Shown here piece by piece: positions 57,000 through 64,000 of a stretch of 64,000 nt of DNA. Source of the stretch: Massospora cicadina (taxonomy: Eukaryota; Entomophthoromycota; Entomophthoromycetes; Entomophthorales; Entomophthoraceae); contig JAKSZP010012285.1 in assembly GCA_022478985.1 (NCBI GenBank), positions 1 to 64,000 on the forward strand. The letters are read 5' to 3'. Both the position numbers and the translations under genes were made by a program. The stretch's first letter is position 1. Every line of letters begins with the position of its first letter. The notes beneath the pieces are model-generated. The model saw only the letters and a list, made by a program, of their open reading frames with translations, had not been told where the DNA came from and did no database searches.

Positions 57000-57812
57000 C
57001 AGGGTTTGTGATGGGCAAATTAAGACTTGCATTGGAGCTAGTTAATTGAGGATAGTAGCTTTTGCCCCTAAACTATTAACAAAAATATTCACTGGGGATT
57101 GAGCAGCAACATGCTACAGCACATTATGGGAAGTATGAGTCTTATCAGCTGGTGCAGCAGGAGCTGTGGTTGTAATGATTAAGTGAGGGTGTGGGAAGAT
57201 CAAATCCTATATGAAAAATCCCACTAGATTGGTAGTGGGGCCAACAAAAGAGGGAGGAGTGACAGATGCCGCTCCAGCAGTGAGGAAGGGGCACTTGTGC
57301 TTTGAGTGGTCAAGAATTAAAGCATAAGGGGTAGAAGGTGCGGCTGTTCTTGACATGGGCTCATAATGGTCGGTTGGGACAGAGCAGATCATGGTATGAG
57401 GGATTGTAAGATAATTGTCCTAGTGGAAGGGGCAGATTGTCACAAAGTCGCTTGGCCCTGCAAGTTGACTGCCCTCATTGGAAACCTAAAAACTGGAGGG
57501 CAGTAATAGCAATGTAAGCGGCTAGTCCCTCCAGGGCTCCTGGCGTAATGGTAATGACTAATGTGGCTAGGCAGACCAGTAAACTGGACCATTAAAATGC
57601 ATCCACTAGCATCTAGTACCATTAGTAGGAAAAGAGTAATTCCATAAAATATTGACATAGTTGCTATAACCACAAATTGGGCTTTTTTAGTGAAGCACAG
57701 GTCAAAGTACTCAATAAAAGTGCGGAAATCAATAATGTGGGACAAAACAAATTCTGTGCCATCTCAATGAAGACTGAACTTGCATAGCGAGTAAAAAAAA
57801 TTCCATACTGGG
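57000..57812 (-). pseudogene. LINE ORF1 fragment K
   Basis: Homologous to J ORF1. The segment with DHSKHKCP (57207-57392) aligns with LDHFKCKCP of J, and the nucleotides GTCAAAGTACTCAATAAAAG (about 57708) align with J near 51119. The Cys pair of the knuckle is lost. No RT is nearby. It is cut at 57812 by the LTR of element L; its left limit is unclear. Confidence 0.6.
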
Positions 57813-58226
57813 TATCAGAATTTGAGATAATAATCGAATTGAATTTCCCCCTTCCAAATTTGGTCATAATGAATTGGTCGTCAAACCTAACCAAGTTAAA
57901 TCAATTTCAGGATCCTCCTCCCCTATTCCTGAGTCACGTGGGTCGGCGTTTCCACCCATTCAGTCAGGTGAGCAACACCACCCATTGAGGATGCCCATGA
58001 GGAGGCCATTCTGGAAGATCAGTAAAGATCCTGAACAGATGAGGCCCCAACAATCTTAAAGGCACCGAGTTCCAAAACACCCTATAAATATCAAATCCTT
58101 CTAAGTCTAATAAAATATCAAATAACTTACCCAGCTTTCTGCTTCCTTCTCGACCTTTCCTGCAAATAAGCAGCTTTGAGCCACCTTCAGACCTCGGCGC
58201 CAGTCCAAAGAACTGTAGCGCTGACA
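57813..58226 (+). repeat. Element L 5' LTR
   Basis: 414 bp. The start TATCAGAATTTGAGATAATA aligns with the 3' LTR start TGTCATAATTTGAGAAAACA (63921), so TG has decayed to TA. The end is GCGCTGACA, then AGAG and the PBS. A TATA box TATAAATA is at 58083-58090, and an AATAAAAT poly(A)-like signal at about 58109. Confidence 0.85.
58083..58090 (+). promoter_or_regulatory. Putative TATA box of the L LTR
   Basis: TATAAATA inside the LTR, 136 bases before its end, the usual place for the U3 promoter. No experimental start is known; support is sequence and position only. Confidence 0.45.
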
Positions 58227-58230
58227 AGAG

Positions 58231-58248
58231 TGGTGCTCAATACAGGGG
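58231..58248 (+). other. Element L primer binding site
   Basis: TGGTGCTCAATACAGGGG, one base different from that of B (C to A). Four bases separate it from the LTR. Confidence 0.85.
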
Positions 58249-58283
58249 CTCTGAGCTGTCCCGAGTGAAAACATCTATCACAA

Positions 58284-60243
58284 TGGAAAATACTAGAAGC
58301 CTAGGAGACCAAATTGCTGGTCAGTTGAGAAGCGTTGTCTAATGGGTTAGTACCTCATGGCATGAAATACCAGCCACTCAAGCCAAATAATTAAACTTTT
58401 GAGCCGCTTTCCAGTTCACCCTGCCTTCTATCAATGGATGTCAGTACCAAAAACAATACAAAAACTTTAATGAGGTAATCCCCCAACTAATAAATGGCCT
58501 CTACTCTGCGGGTGCCTGCACTAGTTGTTCCCGCGCCTCCGCCATTCCCTCTACCATGAGGGACCTTTAATACTTGGCCCAGCTGCTGCCAGCAAAGCTC
58601 ACATTGGGCCCCAAATGTTACCTCCGCCATTTCGTTCTCTCTGCCATCCTTCACCTACTCCAACTAGTTGGGTTGTACCATCAAGAAGTCGCACGCCAAC
58701 TGGGGCTCTCCCAGGCCCTACACACCCATCTCGTTGATTTCTATAATGCGCCTCCTCCATCCATGACAACCATGAGGCCATAATTGATAATCGACGGCTT
58801 ATTAATGAAGTTTAAGACCAGGTAATGGTGGTAGATCGTGGGATCTCCAGTTATCTTGAGGATGAACAGCGTTGGAACGTCCAACACCTTGAGAAAACTT
58901 GGAATCGACGCCTCCTCCAAGTTGAGGATATGGTAGGGACCCTACAACAACAAAGTTGAGAGCTGGCCTCCCATGACTATCCATCTAGGAGCGAATGTCC
59001 TGAAGTGCCTCAGAGGCCTAAAGGCCTCATGGGGCGTTAGGGGCCTAAAGGGCCAGAAGGTCCCCGTGGACCCCCTGGGCCCCCAGGTTCCTCAGCCACC
59101 ACCGCTGCCAGCTCTGAGGACCCCTGGCGGAAGGATGTGATGACAGCCTTGGCTGTTTTATGTGAACAAATTCAGAATGTAGCTGAAGGATGTAGACTAT
59201 GAACAGATGGGGTCCCAATTGACCCTAGGGTCTCTCTAGATGCCCTGTTGGATAAAATGGGCAACTTTAGTATTTTTGCCGAGCTCACCAATGTCCACAT
59301 CTCTCAGCTGGAGCAAACCTGTCAAAGTTTTGAGACCTACCTGACCACCCTCAAAGACCAATTTCACCACCAACAGGCTGACATACATTCTTTAAAATAG
59401 CAAGTCGCGAACAAAGTTTCCATTTCCTCCCTTAATCAACATTAAGATGATGTCCGGGAGGAACTTGAAGGCCTATGACTCCAGCTAGACCAACAGGGCC
59501 CCTGCGACTATATGGAAACTGAAATTTCAGAGCCAACACCTATCCCAGGCGTTTTCACCGTTCTCCGCTCCTCTGGTAACTAACTTTAAACCTAACTTTA
59601 AAGAGAGGTTCATTCCCAGCCAAGAGAGCATTGCATCCTTCCTGTACGCTTATATAAGCTCCATGGAGGAGGCCACTGATCGGCAAAGGGTAAAACATAT
59701 CCACTTCTGCCTGGATAGCATGGCCTGGGAGATCATAGCCCCTCATTTGAAGAAGTGCACAACAAGGGATCAGGTCCACATGGCTTTATAAGAGTTCAGA
59801 ATAAACCAAACCTTAGCCAACCAAAAACAGGCCTTCATGGGTATCTGATTAAACAAAGGAGAAAGCCCCATGGAGTTCGCCTGCTGCTTCTATGCCCATA
59901 CTCAACCCTTGGTCACCACGTATTGTATCACCCTGGATGACGCAATTACTTCTGTCATTTCTGCGTTAGGATCCTACTCTGAGGTCCAGATGCATATGAT
60001 TGGCAAGAAGAATGGGTTTACCTGCATCCAAGAAATTATGGAGGCCCTTAATGAGATCCCTATGTCGACTCTGCACTCCAAGGCTACCTCCACTGGCCCC
60101 TCTAACCGTCCTAGAGTCCACGTGGTCAAAAATCAGAAAAATCCTCGATCCAGATGTACTTACTGTAACAGTTCCAGGCACAGAACCAAGAACTTCTGGA
60201 AACAACTTGCCGAGGAGGCGGGAAAAGGGAAGTCAGCATGAAG
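58284..60243 (+). pseudogene. Element L gag with collagen-like segment, coiled coil and capsid
   Basis: The first ATG after the PBS is at 58284 (MENTRSLGDQIAGQL). The frame is riddled with stops. At about 59010-59095 it reads a Gly-X-Y repeat (GPKGPEGPRGPPGPPGSS, after GLMGR-stop). A coiled-coil-like stretch follows (LEQTCQSFETYLTTLKDQF, about 59310-59370). The capsid block is at 59600-60060: ESIASFLYAYISSMEEATD, TLDDAITSVISALGS. A knuckle-like CTYCNSSRHRTKNF (60150-60190) lacks the last Cys. B gag shares the capsid but not the long N-terminal part. Confidence 0.8.
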
Positions 60244-61190
60244 GATGAGGCACTTCATGCTGAAGACCCCACTCAGCCTCAAGAATCCTCTGTAACCATA
60301 AGCAAACTAGGAGCTACGGCATCTGGAGAAAAAGTTTAGGTATCTAATGATAATAAAGAAATTGATACTGCTTATTCTTCTGATGACACTCCCATATACC
60401 TCACTCTGCCGCCCCAGTTTGGAAGCCTGGTCACCCAGGTCATAATTCGAGTTCACAAGATACCAGTCCATGCCATAGTTGACAGTGGCTCCCACATGAA
60501 TGTCATATACTCCAAGCTGATGAAACACATCAAGAACGCTCCTGATATGCCACACTATATGGAGTATGGCACAGCTGGCCCCCAGTGCACCCGATCCATA
60601 GGGGCCTATTCCTCTCTACCAATACAATTCAGGAAGCTCGCTTTAGATACACCTGCCATCGCTCTGGATAACCATAGATATGACCTGCTCCTCGCGACTC
60701 AATTTCTTAGAGACTATTTGGCAGTGCTCCATTATGACGGTGGCTTTCTATCCTTGCTTGGTCATTGTATTCCACTTGTTTTTGAGACCCCTCATGACTC
60801 CAGAACCAAGGTTAAAGCCCAGGATTGTCTGCTAGAGAGTGAAAGACAATTTGATTGGCTCAAATATTACATTAGGGGTTCCTAATTCCGACTGCCCCTT
60901 CCTGCTATTGATGGGCAAGGAGGCATGCCAATTTACTTATCTAAGGCAACTACTATTACCCCAAAATCTCAGGTCATTGCCAATACCTGGGTCCATGTCA
61001 ACATCCCCTTGGGGTATCTGCTAGAAGTCTGAGGCCTAGACAACCCATCCCCAAAGGAGGCGCTGACCTGTCTGGGGATTCTAGATCCAGCCTTCGCCGG
61101 ATCTATATCAGTGCTGTTGGCTACCTTACTGATAAACCTAAAATAGTAGGTCCAAACAGCTACGCCACCTATGTCTGCTTACTACTATTG
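60244..61190 (+). pseudogene. Element L aspartic protease and linker
   Basis: The active site is intact: HAIVDSGSHMNVIYSKL with D-S-G at 60481-60489. The family block YGTAGPQCTRSIGAYSSLPIQF and LDNHRYDLLLATQFLRDY follow, then LLGHCIPLVFETP. The frame stays open from 60496 to 60885. The linker to RT (60886-61190) has stops. Cellular role as in other retroelements: cleavage of Gag-Pol in the particle. Confidence 0.88.
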
Positions 61191-62060
61191 GAGGCTATTG
61201 CCGATGTCCAGAAATTTTGGGACTTAAGAGACTTTGACTTGGAAACTCCACCCTCAGTTAGTCTGGCTGATACAAATATCAGTAAAGACCTCTCGGATGA
61301 CCAACAGCAAAAGGTCCTAGCGTTGTTGGAAGAATATTTGGACCTATTATTAACCTCAACCTATGACTTTGGAAATATAAATGGGGTCCTCCATCATGTA
61401 GAAACTGGGAATGCTCCTCCCTTCCAGTCCTGACCTTACCAAAAGAGCAAGGTCAAGGAGGCTCAGATGACTGTTAAGCTAAAACAGCTACTTGACGCCA
61501 GACTCTTGGCGACCTTGTGCAGCCCTTGGGCCTCTCCTTTTCTGCTGGTTTGGAAGAAGGATGGCAGCCATCGGGTGGTGATGGACTATCAATGACTTAA
61601 CTCAATCACTAAAAAGGACAGTTATCCTTTAAGTCAGATCGATGATTCCCTCCAACTGCTCGCTGGATCCTAATACTTCTCTGCTATGGACCTTACCAGC
61701 GGATATTGGCAGGTTGAGCTCGCCCCTGAAGACTGGGCTAAGTGTGTGCTCATAGCCAATGAAGGACTATTTGAGCCTACCAGGATGCCACAAGGCCTTT
61801 GTAACGCCCCGGCCACTTTCCAACGTGCCATGGATGGGATCCTTGGGGATTTGAAGCTTTCATGCATCTTGTTTATCTGGATGACATTACTGTCTTCTCT
61901 CAAACCTTTAATGGGCATCTTGAGCATCTATGGGAAGTCTTCAATCAGCTACAAAGGACGTCCATAAAGCTAAAACCCTCAAAGTGCTCCTTTTTTTAGT
62001 CCGAATTAGAATTCCTGGGGCACAAGGTCTCTAAGGAAGGCATCCAACCCATACCAAAAA
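61188..62060 (+). pseudogene. Element L reverse transcriptase
   Basis: N-terminal part 61188-61433. The core has SPWASPFLLVWKKDGSHRVV, DYQ-stop-LNSITKKDSYPL, YFSAMDLTSGYWQVEL (catalytic Asp), MPQGLCNAPATFQRAMDGIL and LGDLKLSCIL. A one-base frameshift then precedes VYLDDITVFSQ, so the active-site Asp pair is in another frame. Stops occur at about 61433, 61595 and 61671. Catalytic residues are preserved in sequence. Confidence 0.92.
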
Positions 62061-62079
62061 AATAGCCACCATAAAGAAG

Positions 62080-62723
62080 ATGTCGCGTCCCCAGAGTTTA
62101 AGGGATATACAGGTATTCCTCAGCATGGTGGGCTATTACTGGCAGTTTATTCCTTGGTTTGCCAACCTCGCGGAACCACTCTTTTATCTCCTACAGAAGA
62201 ATGTGCCATTTGAGTGGCGGCCTGACAAAGAGCAGGCTTTTAATGCCTTGAGAAAAGCTCTATGTACTAAACCCATTCTAGTTCACCCTCTCTTTGACCA
62301 ACCCTTCCTGTTGTTCACAGATGCAAGCGACATCGCCATCAGGGCCATCCTGGCCAACATGACAAAAACCTGGTCAACCACCCTGTGGCCTACTTTAGTA
62401 AGACACCAAATAAAGCTGAGCGGAACTACAGCTTAACTGAGAGGGAGTGCCTAGCTGTCCTACTGGCCATCAAACATCTTTGGCCTTACCTCTATGGTAC
62501 CCACTTTACTATTAATACAGACCACTCCTCACTACGGTGGCTTCAACAAATGAAGGATCCCAATGGTCAGTTAGCCAGATGGGCTCTACAACTACAAAGC
62601 TACGATTTCACCATCATCCACCGCGCAGGTGCTATTCAAAAGAATGCTGACAGCCTCTCCAGGATGCCGGTACTAGCAGAGTTGACCCCTGAGGAGGACA
62701 GGCTATATGATCTAATAGGCTGA
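62080..62723 (+). pseudogene. Element L RT connection and RNase H
   Basis: Connection FLSMVGYYWQFIPWFANLAEPL, then LLFTDASDIAIRAILANM (catalytic Asp). After a frameshift near 62380 comes AYFSKTPNKAERNYSLTERECLAVLLAI, INTDHSSLRWLQQMKD and LARWALQLQSYDFTIIHRAG, ending NADSLSRMP. All expected RNase H landmarks are present. Confidence 0.9.
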
Positions 62724-62738
62724 ACTGAACAGTGGAAG

Positions 62739-63900
62739 TTGGAAACCCCGGAGGTCCAGGATGAACTACAAAAAATGACTCATGATACACAAATTAAGGA
62801 TGGGCTGCTTTATAAAAAAGTCAACAAGAAGTGGCTCACTTATATCCATCCCTCCTCCAGTATTGATGTTATACTAGAAGGCCATTCCACCATGGGACAT
62901 GGGGCCATCAAAAAGACCCACGAGTAGTTGAAATCACGATGCTACTGGGACCACATGATTGAGACTATCCAGGAGGTCCTGAAGCATGCATGGCTTGCCA
63001 ATCGCAAGACTGAGCTAACCCCCAATTCCAACATTTAATGGTTGCCCTGACTGGTCCCTTCAATGTGGTAAGCATTGATGTGGTGGGCCCCCTTCCCACT
63101 GGGTTGCATGGCCATATATATCTTATCCTAGCAGTGGACCATCTAACCAAATGGGTTGAAGCGATTTCAGTCCCAGCTGCTACTGCCAAGGCCACCGCCC
63201 TATTCCTCATTCGATCCATTTTTACCCAGCATAAGTGCCCCCAAACCTCACTCTTGGACAATGGATTAAACTTCAACTCACAGTTAGTGCAAGAACTTAC
63301 CTCGCTATTTTGCACTACCCAGAGTTTCGCTGCACCTTAACACCCCTCCACTAATGGGGCGGTTGAACAGGCTAACAGAACTCTTATTTCCATTCTTCAA
63401 AATTAGCTGCCTCAGACCCTGCTCTTTGGAACTATTACCTACCCAGCGCCTTGCTTGCCTACCGAGTAAGCTATCACCAAGTTATCAAGATGTCCCCATT
63501 TGAAGCCCTATATGGGGTGGGCACCTCGGCTGCCAAGTAGCGTCCAGCCAATGCTTGAGACCTCCACTCCTGAGAACTCTGACTTAACTATGCGGGCTCT
63601 AGCTGATGAAATTGTCCAGCTCCAAGACCAAGCCACTCAAGGCATTATCACCACCACTGGAAGAGAGACATCCTGATCAAATCTCAGATGACCCTCCTTA
63701 CCCAATTTTCAACTAGTTGACCTCATTCTCTTTTATCATCATCAACCTGGAGGCTGACAAAACAAGCTCAATGTACTTTGGTCTGGACCCTATAAAGTTA
63801 TTCATAGGGTGAATTTCAAGTACTCCATTGCCAACGTCAACCAAGGGACCATGGTAAATTGGGTGCATGGTCAGTTCCTGCGGCCGTATTCCCCCTCTGA
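62739..63900 (+). pseudogene. Element L integrase with GPY/F end
   Basis: HHCC zinc finger: HSTMGHGAIKKTHE, a stop, then CMACQSQ in a shifted frame. Catalytic core: SIDVVGPLPTGL (Asp), VDHLTKWVEAISVP, LLDNGLNFNSQL (Asp), then HPSTNGAVEQANRTLI (Glu), so all three catalytic residues survive. The C-terminal GPY/F motif LWSGPYKVIHRVN is at about 63775-63810, followed by VNWVHGQFLRP. It ends just before the PPT. Stops at about 62927, 63340 and 63405 and frame changes inactivate it. Confidence 0.9.
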
Positions 63901-63905
63901 CAGGA

Positions 63906-63920
63906 TTTTGAGGGGGGCGT
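63906..63920 (+). other. Element L polypurine tract
   Basis: TTTTGAGGGGGGCGT directly before the 3' LTR start at 63921; closely parallels the tract in B. Confidence 0.8.
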
Positions 63921-64000
63921 TGTCATAATTTGAGAAAACAATCAAGTTGAATTCCCCCTTTCAAATTTAGCAGTACCAAAACAGCCTTCAAACCTAACTG
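63921..64000 (+). repeat. Element L 3' LTR, first 80 bases
   Basis: Starts TGTCATAATTTGAGAAAACA and aligns with 57813-57895 (TTGAATTCCCCCTTTCAAATTT against TTGAATTTCCCCCTTCCAAATTT). Truncated by the window end. Confidence 0.85.

Larger units (their letters stand above)
57813..64000 (+). mobile_element. Gypsy element L, 3' LTR truncated by the window end
   Basis: Ty3/gypsy element: 414-bp 5' LTR, PBS, a long gag, protease, RT, RNase H, integrase, PPT and the first 80 bases of the 3' LTR. Order and motifs follow element B, its closest relative here, but the LTRs are unrelated. Many in-frame stops, often TAG, TAA or TGA where Gln, Trp or Arg is expected, show it is a dead copy. The target duplication cannot be checked because the right flank is outside. 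Confidence 0.9.

Noticed and set aside
1..64000. CRISPR arrays, operons, ribosome binding sites, bacterial insertion sequences
   Set aside because: The content is eukaryotic retroelements; repeats are LTRs or tandem units without spacers, and no prokaryotic gene organisation is seen.

Overview
This window is a eukaryotic repeat graveyard. I recognise no host gene, rRNA or functional tRNA. Nearly everything from 1 to 64,000 can be assigned to transposable elements, mostly decayed Ty3/gypsy LTR retrotransposons inserted into one another. Reading frames are short and broken by stops and frameshifts, so almost all coding entries are pseudogenes. The host is not decidable from sequence alone. A chromodomain-bearing gypsy element beside a LINE with a CCHC ORF1, an endonuclease and a zf-RVT tail would suit a large-genome, TE-rich fungus. 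The mariner remnant, however, resembles animal-type mariners, so an animal or an animal-associated fungus is also possible (inference, low confidence).

Layout. (1) 1 to about 11.7 kb: element A (minus strand, gypsy), split by element B (plus strand, 4313-10534). B has 725/726-bp LTRs and a 5-bp target duplication AACAG. (2) 11.7-13.2 kb: nothing recognisable. (3) 13,165-27,662: element C (minus, gypsy, very decayed). Its 3' LTR carries a tRNA-derived SINE and a probable solo LTR. Its protease is split by element D (minus, 18401-24337, two 495-bp LTRs). (4) 27.7-32.5 kb: an AT-rich desert. (5) 32,474-56,954: element E (minus, same family as C). Its 3' LTR holds a second SINE and element G. G contains chromovirus H (plus, 34754-45579). 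The 3' LTR of H contains a 5'-truncated LINE (minus, 40491-45250, 18-bp TSD). Inside E there are also a palindromic mariner-derived foldback element (47226-47778), a 23-bp retroposed scrap (about 48.57 kb), a LINE-ORF1-only insertion J (49631-51535) and a 1,060-bp solo LTR (54854-55913, TSD ACTAT). (6) 57.0-57.8 kb: another LINE ORF1 fragment (K), cut by element L. (7) 57,813 to the right edge: element L (plus, gypsy), with a collagen-like Gly-X-Y segment in its gag region and a 3' LTR that runs off the window.

How the parts relate. Gypsy families A, B, C, D, G and L all use nearly the same primer binding site (consensus TGGTGCTCACTACAGGGG), so they probably prime from one tRNA; H does not. 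The SINEs end in a 3' tail resembling that of the LINE and of J, which suggests the LINE machinery mobilised all three. Target duplications and matching split-LTR lengths (for example H: 901 bp for both LTRs once the LINE is removed) fix the insertion order: E before G before H before the LINE, A before B, C before D.

All assignments rest on reading the sequence. No database search was run.
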